Source: Ampullaceana balthica
Lineage: Eukaryota; Mollusca; Gastropoda; Lymnaeidae
Direction of reading: 5' to 3'
Length of the DNA stretch: 64,000 nucleotides
NCBI GenBank assembly: GCA_944989445.1
Contig: CALYLW010000212.1
Span: 248,001-312,000, forward strand
Shown one piece after another: positions 11,282 through 26,733 of the stretch (position 1 is the first letter of the stretch; each line of letters opens with the position of its first letter). The position numbers were made by a program, and so were the translations under genes. Below the pieces are notes generated by a model, which saw only the letters and a program-made list of their open reading frames with translations, was not told where the DNA came from and made no database searches.

Positions 11282-14200
11282 AGTTTCATTACATGTGAAC
11301 GTACGATTGATAGTTAGTGAGGCATATGTCTGTGTTGGAATAAACGCAATCTCTTCTTTTGTTCAGCGTGACTTTATAATCACCTAATAATCTCAAAATC
11401 ACGCTTCTCTATAACGCCAATAATGTTTAAGACCTCACCTTCCATGCAGAATTTCCCGTAGCGGTCAGCTGCGCACTGGTAGCAGGTGCCTTCATAGTTA
11501 CATCTTGCCTCCAGACAACTGAATATACATGTTTCACTACACGTAGTCCCGTACTTGGGTGAGGGGCAGTCTACATAAACCGAAGCTTAAAATATATCCT
11601 TGACCCTTTTCATATTGTTTTATATATAAAATTTAGGTTCCAAATTATAATTGTTTGTTGTTGTTATTTTTGTGTGTGTGTGAATGCAAATATTTGTGTT
11701 TCATGGAAAACAACATGTAATATATAGAAAAAGTCTTTTTAAAATTTGCAATAAATTAAATCTATTATTAAGATTATGTATAGAAATACATAATTGCATT
11801 AAATTTAAATGTAATCACAGGAATTCTATAATTCAACCCGTCCATTAAAATCACGAAAAGAAAAAAAAACACACACATCTTTTGAAAATTGCATGAAATT
11901 ATTTTTTTTACAAAAAAAAACTATACATATGATTTAAAGATAGGCTTCGTCCTTTTAGTCAAAACCTCCAAAATTTTCTTTTATTGAATACCTCCAAAGA
12001 TTTCAAGCTCAGTGATTCCTATCTCACCATGGGTGATATTCAGTATGAACTTAGCCACAACCGGTTGATAAGGTAATGGAATACTGACAATGTTGTTGTC
12101 GTGCGCCTGAGATTGAAATTTAAAATCTTCACCATGTTCATTGAACAGATGAATCTGGAATGCTATATATGTGTAGTAGTTGTCTGAAAAAAATGGCAGC
12201 AGAAGTATAAAAAAACTATAAAATAATTTTATATAAATAAGATTAATAATGTTAAATGGGAAACAGTAATGTTAGGCTTTGTTTGGAATATAGATTAAAG
12301 AAATTAGTTCATTAATTTATTTGCTTAAGATTACTTAAGCAAACATTTAAATTATCATTTTCGATATCGATTTATCAATAATAATTAATATAAATATTTC
12401 TTCCACTAAGAAATCTCCTAGTTTTGCAGCTTATAATCTTAAGAGAAACAAAGCCCGTCCAAGGACGGTGCGCCATCTTTCGGTGGCATGTTGTAACTCC
12501 CCTTCAACAGCCGTCTCGACCGGCATACATGTGCATCACGTCAAAAATACTATTCATGTAGTTAAAATAAATAACTCGTAAAAACAGAGCTTTCGACTAT
12601 AAATCCCAAATCGCAAAACTGGAAATAAAGTCTTGGAAGAAATACCGTACCAAAAATAACTCGTTTTGAAAACACGCGTAAAAGTGATCAATATGATTGG
12701 CTGTAGGAGTAATATGTGTTTAAGGGACCAATCTCCATCGATGACAGGAGAGAAAATTGCCTTTTATTATATAGGATAATTTAGATATATAATAAATTAA
12801 TATTTTCTATATTATTTTAGCTTATAATCCAAATGCATTTTCTACTAAATAATAGATATTTATATAAAAAATATGAAAAGAAGTACTACAATAGTGCTAT
12901 TTCCAAATTATTCCATTAGGTAAATATAAAACATTGTTGTAAATGAAAATAACATTTAAAAGTACATGACCTCCAAGTTGCTGGGACCCGGGATAAGGTG
13001 CTTTAACTTTAATTATTTGTTTTTTTTCTAAATCCTAGTCACAATCCACAAAAATCAAACTTTCATTCACGTTTTAACACAGCGTCTCAGCGCAACAACC
13101 TACCAGAGTGAATGACAATCCTAGAAACAGACATGATTCGTGCCAACACAACTTGGATGGAATTAATCGACTGGCTACTTAACATCAAAATAGATTGACC
13201 GTGTAATTCCCCGTCAGTTAGAAGTTGTAGGGACTTTTTAATTTGATCTGAGACCTTGGTCACTTTCAGGATCTTGAATTTGGCGATCGTAGCAATGTTG
13301 CGATCTGAGAGGTTTCAAAAGAAGTTGGAAGAAAAACAAGCAATATAATTTTTGACATAATCAATTTTTCCCTTAAGCTGGACGGCCTTACGGCTGCGAA
13401 GATATCTGAACAGCAGTTGAGAATTAATGCGCAACAACTAAAAAAAAATAATTGCACCCAAAATAGATGCTATGCAACTAAAACATTAGTTTTATTTTCA
13501 CTTTGAAAACGAACAAACAAAACTCAGAAGTATCTTTTGTCATAAAAAAGAAAATGTAGTAATGGGTGAGGATATAAATACAAATCTCAGCAAAATTAAG
13601 GTTATCGGGGAAAAAAGTAATGTTTCCACAAAATCCGAAAGCTGTTACACACCTTGTAACGTTTCTCAACAACCCAACAATCGTTCAGATATCACCAACC
13701 CCCTTTAGCATTAAATTTATTTCAACAATAGTTACCTTTACGAGGAAAAAATAGAAATATTTATTTTTAATGTTTGTAATATAAAAAAAAACACACAATA
13801 ATTTCATTCTTAAATCGAAGAGTTATTGTGTTTCTTCTATAGTCCTTAGAGTTGGTTTAAAAAAATTGAAGACGTGCTAGCAAGTCAAGCTTTTATCAAA
13901 GTCATCTGAATGTAAACATTAATTTTAAACATACTTTCTGGATTTTAATTTAATTAATCTTAAAAATTTTTGTTTTAGGTTTTAGAATAATAAATGAGCT
14001 CCAGAACCATAATTCAAAGTGGTATAAACTTTAAATTCATTTGAATATCAACCGATTGTTTTACCACTTAATATGAATGATAAATATAATGCAAAGCATT
14101 TTAAATAAAAATATTTCATAAAATCACATTTTCGATGACAAATTTCGATGGCTATTTTTTTTAACAAGAAAGGAAATAACAAAAAAAAATAATTCACTAA

Positions 14201-17200
14201 GTATTTTAATCTGATGGCTTGAGTCAAATTGTCTCTTTTGTATTCTTACCCCCACTGATGTAAACAGAACACACCGACCCAAGGCCGCCCCAAGTCAGAT
14301 TGACTCGGCTAATGATGATTCCATTCTGACAGAATATGTCGAAACCGTTTTCACTGATTTGTACGACTCGCTGGTGAACGCAGTGTTTCTTGTCTATTTT
14401 ATTCCCTTGCACTAAATCAAACTCAAGCATCATAGTAGTCAGGTGAGCTAAAAATAGATCAGCAAGAGAAAAAAAGAAAGCTGAACTGCTTCTGAATGGA
14501 GTGAAAAATTAAATGAATACGGTTAATTACATCCTAAAAAGAATATTTTTATTGGCAAAATGTTTGATTTCTATAACTATTACTGTTACTTTCCACTTGG
14601 AATACATATACTTCTTTTGTAAATCCTAGATACTTCGTTTGAAACCGATGTAAGTTTTCACTTAAAAATATTATTTTTTTTATTAACCACGTTTTTATTA
14701 ACTCGCTTTCGTTCCTGTGGCATTGTTTGTGTGTCTGTCCAAGATTTTTCAAATCTGCCAACGTTAAATTAAACCACTTGTGATAGTCCTAGAGATCTCA
14801 ATATTTTACCACAGATAGATCTTGGATGACAATTCAGTATATCAAAATTTCAAATTGATCGAATGTACCGTTCTTAAAGTATTGAACTTTTTAGTTTATC
14901 TATATCTATACTAATAAAAGGCAAAGCCCTGATTGACTGACTGACTCACTCACTCATTCATCACTAATTCTCCAACTTCCGGTGTAGGTAGAAGCATGGA
15001 ACTTTGGAAAGTTGGTCAGTAGCCTCTCGCGATGAAAATTTGCGTAAAAGAATTTTAAAATTAACACTCATGGGGGCCAGGGGCCCAAAAACGTTTTTTT
15101 CCCCCTTATATGGCCTATATAAAATTTGAAAGTCATCAATTCTCCTATTTCCCGAGTAGGCAGAAGCATTAAACTTTGTGAAGTTGTTGAGTAGAAACCC
15201 GAAATGCTAACGGGCGAAAACAATATTAAATTATCACTTCCTGGGGGCCGGGGCCCAATTGAAGTTTTTTCCTAATATGAGCTATATAAAAACTGAAAAT
15301 CACAAATTCTCATATTTCCCGTGTAGGTAGAAGCTTGAAACACTGGGTAGTTCATAAGTACACTTCCGCGATGGTAACAAGCGAAAGAAATATATTTAAA
15401 TTATCACTTAATGGGGGCCGGGGGCCAAAATGTAGTTTTTTTCTTATATAAAAAACTTGCTGATCACTAATTCTCCAACGTCCCGTGTAGGTAGAAGCAT
15501 GAAACCTTGGGGAGTTGTTAAGTAGCCTCTCGCGACGAAATTTGGCATACAAGAATTTTTAAATTCACACTCATGGGAGCCGGGGCCCAAAACCATTTTT
15601 TTCCTTATTTGGGCTATATTAAAATTAAAATCACTAATTCTCCTATTTCGCGAGTACATAGAAGAATAAAATTTGGGAAGTTGTTGAGTACAATCCTGCG
15701 ATGGTAACAGACGAAAAAATATTTAAATTATTAATTCCTGGGGGCCGGGGGCCCAAAGGAAGTTTTTTCCTTATGTGATATATAAAAACTGAAAATCACT
15801 AATTCTCCTATTTCCCGTGTAGGTAGAAGCATGAAACGTGGGGTGGTTGTTAAGTACACTTCCACGATGGTAACAGGTAAAAAAAATATTTAAATTATCA
15901 CTTACTGGGGCCGGGGGCAAAAATGTAGTTTTTTCTTATATTAAAACTGACTCATCACTAATTCTCGGATTTCCCGTGTATGTAGAAGCATGAAACCTTG
16001 GGAAGTTGTCAAGTAGCCTCTCTTGACGACAAATGAAGAAAAAGAATTTTAAAAATTCACCTTCATGGGGGCCGGGGGCCCAAAATCGTTTTTTCCCCTT
16101 CAATTGGCTATATAAACATTTTAGAACGACTAATTCTCCTATTTCCCGAGTAGGTAGAAGCATGAAACTTTGGGAAGTTGTGGACTACACTTCCGCGATG
16201 GTAACAGTCGAAAAAATATTTAAATGTTCACCTACTGGGGGCCAGTGGCCCAAATGTAGTTTTTTTCCTTATATGAGCTATATAAAAAATAAAAATCACT
16301 AATTCTCCTATTTCCCGCTTGAAACTTCGGGCAGTTGTTAAGTAACATTCCGCTATGGTAACAGGTAAAATAATTATATAAATTATCAATTACTGGGGAC
16401 CGGGGGCCAAAATTATTTTTTTTTGTAATATTTAAAAACTGACTCAACACTAATTTTCCAACTTCCATTGAAGGTAGAAGCAAAAACTTTGGGAACTTGC
16501 TTAGTACACTCTTATGACGATAATTGGCGAAAAAGAATTTTAAAAATTTCACTCATGGGTGGCTGGGGGACCAAAAACGTTTTTTTCCGTATATGGGCTA
16601 TATAAAACTGAATCAACACTAATTCCTCAGCTTCCCGTGTAGGTAGAAGCATGAAACTTTGGAAAGTAGTGGAGTACCCTGCCTCGATGGTAACAATCAA
16701 AACAAATACAAAATTATCATTCACTAGGGGGCCGGGGGCCCAAGTGTATTTTTTTTTCTTATATGAGCTATATAAAACAGACTCATCATTAAATATTTAA
16801 CTTCCCGTGTAGGTAGGAGCATGAAACTTTGTGAAGTTGTTGAATACCCTCCCGCAATGGTAGCACACGAAAAAAGAATTAAATTATCAGCTCAATGGAA
16901 GCATATGAAGTGTGTCAATTTTTAGTTTTTGTTTTTGTTTTCCTACGGGACGACAGACAGACAGACAAGACGATGAAGTTAATATCTGTATTATATCCAT
17001 CATGATCCAGATTGAAATCAATTGGTGTTTTAAATTTTTGTTACGCGGGTTCTCAACGCTTACTGAAATCCTAATTTACCGGAGCAAAGCACGGGTATTT
17101 TGCTAGTTTTATTATATACTTGCTTTCGTTTCTGTCTGTTCGCAATTTTTCAAATCTGCCAACGTAAAATTAAGCCACTTCTGATAGTCCTAGAGAGCTC

Positions 17201-20200
17201 AAAATTTTACCACAGATAGATCGTGGATGATAATACACTGTATCAAAATTTAAGATCGATCGAATGTATCGTACTTAAATTAATGCATTTCTTAGTTTAT
17301 CTTTATATAAGCCTCTGTACCCGCCTGCCGTAGTTTAATTGCACGTGGTGAATTCACCCCGTGACCTCATCGATGATGAGGTGTTTGGAAAAATAAATAG
17401 AGGTAAAAAAATATTTTAAAAAACCACGTTTTTATTAGTGGACTAAAAAGACGAAAGTAATTTAAAAACTTATAAGTTCAAGTACTTCGATTTAATATGA
17501 CTAAAAACGTGGGGCGGGTGTTTGGTATAAAAATTAAAGATTTATAATTTAATAGGCAAAAGAGAGATCTATAAGTGAGAGAATGAGTGAACCGCATATG
17601 TTAAACCTCATAAGCGCCCGCCCCACGTTTTTAGTCATATGAAATGGAAGTACATGAACTTATACTTTTTAAATTATCTTCTTCTTTTTAGTCCACTTAT
17701 AAAAACGTGGTTTTTAAAAATAATTTTTTACCTTTATTTATTTATTATTGATTTGTACATGATTGAAGTGCCCTGTTACCTAAATAAATATTTGAAATCA
17801 AGGTGTCCCCAATGTTTTATTTTTAACAAATTTTAGAGCCAGTTAGTTGAACCATACAAGAAAGATAAATTTTATGTTGACAACAATATGTTTTGAAAAT
17901 AATCGCAAAGCTGTCATTGAATTAAACGTTCATTCTTTGAAGAATTATGGAAATTTTATTTCTTAGAGCTAAAATATCATACAATGAGCGGTAGATAATT
18001 AAGAGGGTATCAGTTCTTTGATATACTTTCAAAACTAAAAGTTATAACCTCCTGTTTTTTTTCTTGTGCTTAATATATACTTATTGTTATACTTATCATT
18101 GTAAATATCTTTTTTAAAAATCTCCCGAAATCAAACAGTAAAGTAAAGAAAAGCGCATTTAAGAAATCCATTACCATCACGTCCAAATATAATTCTGGCC
18201 CAAGTGTACACTATTGGGTGTCTGAGTTCAAATGTCAAGAGGTTCTCTTCCAGTAGCAAACATGTTGTGTCATCATTGTCATGAAGTGTTTCTAGGTAGA
18301 TCTTAGAAGAAATTGAGACATCACCTTAAAAAAAAATAACAAAAAAATAAATAAATAACGGTCGACATATAAAATCAGCTGTGTGATAATAACAAATAAT
18401 TTGTGTTTCATGTTTTATCTTGCCTGCTGAAGAAGAGTGTACCACTAAAGCAATGCGTTTGACTGTGTCGTTACTCATTATTAAAATATATATATATGTC
18501 TTTATTAGATGTAATATTGCGTAATATTATTAGATGTAATATTGCCTCAATAGCTGCTAATCATGTGAGTTTAACTCTTAGTATACGCTTTGATTACATA
18601 GAGGCGTCTTCTTATGAGAATTCTCTACTGGACTACTTGGATTTCACCGCAGCTAAGTGGGTTTTTTTATATTTCGTTTTATTCGTTTCATTTGTGTACT
18701 ATTTGTCCGTTGAGGAAGGCTCTTTGTCGAAACGTTCACTGTTGTGTTACGTCCTGTCAGGCCTACTAATACCCTGTTTTTATATTATACATTTACCGAT
18801 GATTGCGAAACGCTTAAACTCATAAATTCAAACAGTTTTAATTGTATTCTGGAATTAAAGTTTTTTTTTAAAATGCTCTTAAATACACGAATCTCAATAT
18901 TCGTATATTTTAAAATTTAAAGATTATCCAAAGAATGTAAAAGTTACTTACTGTATTGGCAGTCCAGAGAAAACCAGCCCACCTGACAATGTGTACCTGC
19001 TTTAATTAAATCGGACTCATTTCATTAGGCTGTTGTTATTTTTTATAGTATGCCAGAAACATTTCTATACTAAAGGCATTCATTTTTTTACGATACATTG
19101 AATAATTTATTAGGGAAATTTGAAAAATAGCTACGTCCCGTTTGGTTGGTTACACTGTTGAGGCGATAACATTTAAATGAATGAAAATTGGAAACATTTA
19201 TTTTAAAAAATAACATTTTATTTGATTACACTGACACAATAATACACATTCGGAGTGTTTTTCGCACTTTAAACACTAGACACAAATAAATACTTAGATG
19301 ATCAACTGAAAAATGCAATAAAAGTTTAAGACGTTTGCTCATAGAGGAAGAAAACAGAAGAAACAAAACAATCTAAACCAAAGAAAAATTATCTGGCGAT
19401 AAATTGCTACACAAAATGCATTCTATAACATTTAAATCATAGTGTGTTAGTAATACAAAAATATATCTTAACAACAACAACTTTAAGTTTAAAAACAAAA
19501 TTTAATAGTTTACCATAATAATATGAAGTGGTTATCTATTTTAAATGATTTTCTGACCTAGCGTTTCTAATGTTAAGATTTATTTTTTTTAAATCCCTTT
19601 TTTTTTGTTTAAATCTGTTTTTGGGATAATTTTAAAAAAAAATGTAATCATTGATGAACGTTTAGATTTCCTACTTTACTTGATGTTATTACCTCGTTTT
19701 AAAAGAAACTCACCGCTCGAACAATTTTTAAACAGAAGACAAGTTGTCTTGGTATCACTCGTGTCATTCTTAAGCTCCGGTTCATTACAATCGTCACAGA
19801 TATTACTAGTTACTCCAGTGACACCGGCTGGGGAATAATACAGATATTACTAGTTACTCCAGTGACATCGGCTGGGGAAAATACAGATATTACTAGTTGC
19901 TCCAGTGAAACCGGCTGGGTAAAAGTACAGATATTACTAGTTACTCCAGGGACACCGGCTGGGGAAAAGTACAGATATCACTAGTTACTCCAGGGACTCC
20001 GGCTGCGGAAAAGTACAGATATTACTAGTTACTCCAGGGACACCGGCTGGAGAAAAGTACAGATATTACTAGTTACTCCAGGGACACCGGCTGGGGAAAA
20101 GTACAGATATTACTAGTTACTCCAGTGACGCCGGCTGGGGAAAGGTATACATTAAAATACATCATAATGAAAAAAACAAAAACAAATTAAAGTAACTGCT

Positions 20201-22387
20201 TTTGTTATGTCTAACACTGATAGTTTGTTAACACCTTGTATAATTGAATATAAAATAACATTAATATTTAAGAGTTTGTATAAGGATATCTTGGATAATT
20301 CTACTCAGCAGTATGAAAATAATGTACATTAAGATTAATATCGACATACGCAAAAATATACGGTAAATAATCTTGAAGTCGTTTTATTCTAATACATGTT
20401 AAAAATGTTGAATTCAAGGTTAAGAATTTAAATTTTGAATTTCATAACTGTAACTAAAAGTGTGCATTACATTACTAACTTATGGGTAATGAAATTTGTT
20501 TTAAAAAAACAAAACACACAAATTGTGATGTAGGAGTGATGGTGACCTTGTTCTTAGCCCACATTTTAATAATTGAGAATTTATTTCTCATCTTCCTTCT
20601 CCAACAGTGTAGGAGTACTGATCATTTACAAGTGAATTAAATAGCCATACATAATCTCATCAAGATTACGTTTTTTGCTGGGTTATATGAATCTCTCTTC
20701 ATGTCATTTAATTTTTGTATTTAACGTTAACTACAATTAACTACAATTATATATTATAAAAATTATTTTCTAATCGATCAAGGACTTCGACAGAGATTAA
20801 TTTGAGGGGTCTACCGAAAAAACAGCAAGCCGATTATATCGGCTCCGATACCAGGGTATCGGCAATATCGGTATCGGTAGCACGCAAAGGTCCCGATATT
20901 GACGTCACCGATATTTTATAATAAGTGACATTTTGACCTAAAAAAAAATTCAGAAACAAAATTGATCATTTAGATTTATAAATATCTAAAAAAAATAATA
21001 TATCGATCCCTTTACCGATATTGAAAGAACCAAAAGCGTCCAAATATTAATATGTACAGCCACGATACAGCGAGCCATGTGCCATCATATTGCTTGTGTT
21101 TGAGTAGTTTGTAAACATATTAAATTAATATTAATCTATTTTTAAAATTGTTTTTGTTATTATTAATAAAACATGTCTTGGTGTGTTATTTTATCGCGAT
21201 TATTACGGTATTAATTTATTGTATCTGAAAACAAAATCTCCCATCCATTTTCCTGCACTTTTTAAGAGTAAAAGAAACAAGCAGGAAGCGCAGTAACGTA
21301 GAAGATTGAACACGAAATCCGGATGACCGTAATCGACACACACTTATAATTCAAACGAAGTTGTACGATTTGTTCCTTAATTTACGTTTGTCTTAATTAA
21401 ACCAATAACCTGACATATAAAATATAAATAATTACGAGTCATGAATTTAAGAATGACTTCAACATCATCGAAGCTGTGCAGTGCAATTTGGGGATTTCTT
21501 TTTCGGTTAACTCTCTAGATATGAGCAAAGAAAACTGCAACATATGCACTGCTGCAGTTTCTCGTGTTTTAATTTAGTATTAGGGTCAGGATTAGAATGA
21601 TTATTAGGATGTTTAGAGTTTGGATGTCATTCTTCAAAATCATCTAATTTGACTATTGGTTTGTGTCCTAACAAATACCAATATCGGCCACACACACACA
21701 CAATAATATATCGAAACAATCGGTACAGGCAATATCGGAAAAAATGCTTATCTGTAGACCCCTAATTAATGTTTAATAATATTTGCTAGCAACTAAAAAA
21801 AAATTACGTCTAAATAAATATGAAGATTGACTTTACTAAAGGCGGTTGTTCGCGTGCTATGGAGGTAGTGTAATAATAAGATTTAATTTGAGTAAATTCT
21901 TAGAAGGAAATGTAACCGTGTGAACAAGCAATGAGTCACGCGTGGTTGATACCCAAAACATGGAATACCCTTTTTTAAATTCAAACAATAATAGTCATTT
22001 GGTTTGTCAGATAATTTTTTTTTATTGATGAAGAAATTTTACAATGACTTAAGTAGGCCCTAAAGTATCAATATATCAATATATAACTTACGTATGTTAC
22101 ATGCGAGTGGATTGTTGTACACATTGCAATCTTCTACACATGAGCCATTATCTCTTATCAAAAAAGAGTTGTTGCAGTTCTGACAGCTCGTGCAGTCTAG
22201 CCCCCAAGTACCACTGATACAGTCTAGGATACATGCCATAATACAGTGGGTTAGTTTTAAAATATCCTACAACGAGGACACATGAAAAAAAAATTAAGAC
22301 TGTACCGAATTCTAAATTTTGAAATCTGGCTAGAGCCGAATATGTAGAAATGCCCAGATTCTGGATTTCCCTGAGCCAGAGCCATTA

Positions 22388-22455
<68 letters not shown>

Positions 22456-25400
22456 GGCTCTACAGGCCAACCCGAATTTGGCCGGATTTATGAAGTGAAA
22501 TCGTGCCGGATCCGGTAGTGTAAAAATGGCCGGATTCCAGTTTTGCCGAGCCCGAGCGGAAATCCAGTACGCCTCTAGAAACAATTAATATAAATATATA
22601 TTTTATAACATTAAATTAAAAATTAAAGAAAAATATTTATTTTTGTTTATGACAATATTAGATTTTCTAGTTCATCATTAAGTTTTTTTTTAAATGATGT
22701 ACATGAGGATATACCTATTTAAAACGGAATTATGAAGCTTTGCAAAACGAACATTAAAATTTAGAAATACTATGTGCTGAAATTATACTTAGTGTAGATC
22801 AAATAGATTGCATATTTAAAATATTACTTTTGTTTTAAAATTTCACATATTTGGATATCAATTTGACTTCTAAAATAATGAGGCAAACTGATTATATAAT
22901 TTTTTTTTATTTTTAACGTTGACATTTCAAGTATCTAGATCTGTAAATAACACCAAAAAAATAAATAATATGTATATCATTAGCTCATCGTCTGCTATGA
23001 CATGTATGCTGGTGCTTATATAATTAAATTTCAATGATTAAATACACATTTCAATGTCTAAATATTTGACGATCTCTTAATGAATAATATCCTAATTACA
23101 CATACAAATTTATTCAAGTCTGTCATTGATTTTAAGGGTAATCATTTATCCAGTAGATCGCTTATATTTTATATACGGTGTAACCAATCAATGAACAAAC
23201 CTCCAAATAACTCCATCTCACACAACACAAAACCTTGTTCCCTATCGCTGTCATGCTCCCCAGTCATCATGAGTGTCACACTTTGTATAGCTTCACGCCA
23301 ACTCTTGGCATTCAAGATATCATAAACAAACTGCTGGCTTGTATTTTTGCACGTGTATTCAAAGACTAAACTGTTGTTTGCGTTAACGCTTTGAAGAGTT
23401 AATCCTGTAAGATATAAGTACAGGATTTTTCATTGCACGTTTTTACAAAATTGACTAATAACCAGGTACATCTGTTAAGGAATAGAGTAGTAATTTTTTT
23501 TCTTGTTTTGTTATTATTTATACATTTAAAAAAATTAACTTCGTTAAGTATGCATTTATTTTTAATAACTTAAAATAAATGCTTATGCTATATATATATC
23601 TAAAAATAATTTGTATATGTTATAAATAAATCATTCAAAATAAATTCATCGATGTGTCAGAATATGTCACAAACAATCTATATATATAATTCTCATCGTG
23701 GTCGGACCCTGCGAGGCAACAAGAAGCTGCATGTGCAACAGAGCATGACGAATGACCCTCGCTCGGGTCAACTAAACATACTTACCTGTTGACAAGCAAA
23801 GGTAGTGGATGGGTAACTAACAATGGCCCTTGCGTTGCACTTGCATTGTTCCTTCACAGAAAACGTGATATTTGTAGTGTACTTGGTAACACGTCCGCCT
23901 CATGCGAGGAAGGTCCGGGTTTCAAGCCCCGGCGAATATATTGTTTTTTTGTGTGTTTTTTTTAATGTCTGTTTGTGCCTGTTCTTTTACTTCTTTATTG
24001 CATAGAATACGCCGCAGACTGGCTCATCATAGACGGTTGGGGGGGTGAGAGTACGGACACAAAAAGCAGCACCAAGTAAATAACAAATAGCGAGCAAAGG
24101 TGAAGACATGCACACTTAGGTTGTTGTTACCCGCCTCCCATTTATTACTACCATCCCTTAAACATACACTTTGTTTGGCCGATCCTAGCGAGGGTTAGTC
24201 ATATTTAGGGTTGTTAATTGCGTGGTTTTTGCTGTTTTTTTTTGAGAACTGATTATCGATTATGTAACTCCGATTTTAAACTGATTATCGTTTTACAGCA
24301 GACTTCATAGAAGTTAGGGGTGTACCGAATTTCACCTGCAAATGTCGCGAAAATAAACAATGAGTTGGCAGTTCCCCACCCCCCCCAAACCAACGTTCAC
24401 TCGCGTTGTTTTGATTTCTTCGTGCTGTAGTTTGTGTCCGTTCTTTCTCAACGTTCTTTGCACTCCCCATGAGCAAGTCTGCGGCGTATGCAACATCACG
24501 GAGCGTCTAGTAACATATAAAAAGCTTTATTCTTTAATCTTTGATTTACAGCCCTGCTGTGTTTAGCCAGAACAAACACATGCACAAAACATTGTGATTG
24601 CAATTTATCGGCTCATTCTGTTAACACATTTTTGTATTTTATTGAAAACGTACCATCGACATCTAGCAGTGTGTAAATTCGATATCGCGTTATTCTGTAC
24701 TCCCCTTCTAACTGCACAGTCCACGATCGGCTAACAGAACTGTTATCTGCTGCTGCACAGTGCGCGTTGTCCAATTTATTGTCTGTAATTCCATCAACAG
24801 CTTTTAATGCTGTAAGACCATCTCCGGGATTCGAATAAAATGTGTTCTGTCTTAAAGCGACATTTCGACCTTTTAAAAGCATCAAAAGAAAATAACGTTT
24901 AAATTATTTTTGACATGCTTGTTGTTTTATACCATTTGTAAAATGTCTAATGATGTGGTATGTATTTTAGTTTCTAAGAGCTTCTAGTGCCATTATTACA
25001 GGGCGGTATAGTTTCAAATTGTCCACTATCTAGTGGTATATAAAATTAAAATATCTGATCAAATATGATATTGCAATAAGTTGTTTAAAATTATTTTTGT
25101 TAATATAAATAACGATATATTGTTGAGCTTAATGTCATTAAGCAATTCAATTTAGTATATTAATTATTTTTTACAAAAATATAAAATGAACACATCACAT
25201 TTTCCCTCTAGATCTGATTTACAAAATAACAAATATATTCGTAAAAAAATAATGTTATTATACAGTTCGCTTATGAATCAATTAATATAAGTATTTCTAC
25301 ATTCACAACAGTACAGTAAAACAATGACACTTAGGGTATCCTGAAGGAACTCGCCTACCTCCATTGATATGGAACGAACACAGCGCTCCAAGAATTTCAC

Positions 25401-26702
25401 CTCCCAATGTTAGTTCCTTAACAGCTTCCGTTAAATCACAGTGAATCTCAAATGTTCCAACATCAACATTGAGCATTTTTCGGTTTGCGCAATCAAGAGC
25501 TCTTGTTTTATCAGAAGATTTGAAAGTTAAACTAATCAAACAAATATTACCTGTCGAGTAAAATGCAAATGAAAAACAAATGTTGATATTTAATGTTTTT
25601 CCCCTTTTCTTTATTCACTAAGTTTTGGTATAATCGTTAATAGCAATTTTTACGAATGGTACATGCTAAAGTTCTTACAGGTATTCCAATAGCAAAAACC
25701 TACATGCAAATCTTTGCAAATATTCAAGCATAACCATCAATATGTAGCATAGCTTAAGGATAGCTAATACAAAAATCTTTTGGCGACATAAATGATAAAT
25801 CTTAGAATCTCAATTTTGATAGAATAAAAAGGTATGAGAAGGCCAAACAATGTCAGAGGAGGTAACAGTTGGAAGTAATGTGTTAATCTTGTGCGAGATT
25901 GATACCACTGCAAGAATCGTATAAATGTATATATTCATAAAAATTATCAATATTATTATTAAACATTAGTTGTGTTTTCTTAAGTCTTAATACAACGAGC
26001 GTAGTAAAATTAACCATTCCCATATCCACTGCCCCTAAAATGTTAATAAACAATTTTCATTTTTACTACATGAGAACAATTATCGAAAAAAGCCAAGTTA
26101 ATACATTTTCTGTTCGTAATGCTTCATAAAGTATGAAATGGTTTTCAGGTTGCGAATTGTATACTTTCATGGGTATAACTAACTTGTTCTCCTTAGTTCA
26201 ATATGCCATTGAGCACATACGCAATCAAGATAAATACTTTCAACCATTATTTAAAGACCAAAAAGTTGTACACTATGGTTTTAAATTATGTATTGTATGA
26301 CACATATCTATGAACCTCACTTGTTGTATTTAGTTTAATGAGCAACCAGGTAAAGACATACGGTTGGCTCCAAGTGACTGTTACGTTACTGACAGTGTGG
26401 TGAGCATTGCAAGTCGCGTCGTCATTATCAGTCAACCATGAAACATTGTTCTGTGATGGGATTATGTTCAGTGTTGCATCTGGAAATGCTGCCAAATCCT
26501 CTAAACAAAAATGGAAACTTTAAATAAATACAATAAAAACATAGATCTGTAGATTACAGTAAAGTAGTAAATCTGGATACAAATCCTTAAGTTTCAATAA
26601 ATCAGTTTACAGACAACAGCATTAAATGTTGTTATGTCTCGGATAATGTACGGTGCCTCGTATTACGAAAGAGAGAAAAAGAGAGATAAAAAGAGGGAGA
26701 GA

Positions 26703-26733
<31 letters not shown>

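Noticed and set aside
22330..22584. Coding frame with a YIYIYI run
   Set aside because: Translation of a TA microsatellite.
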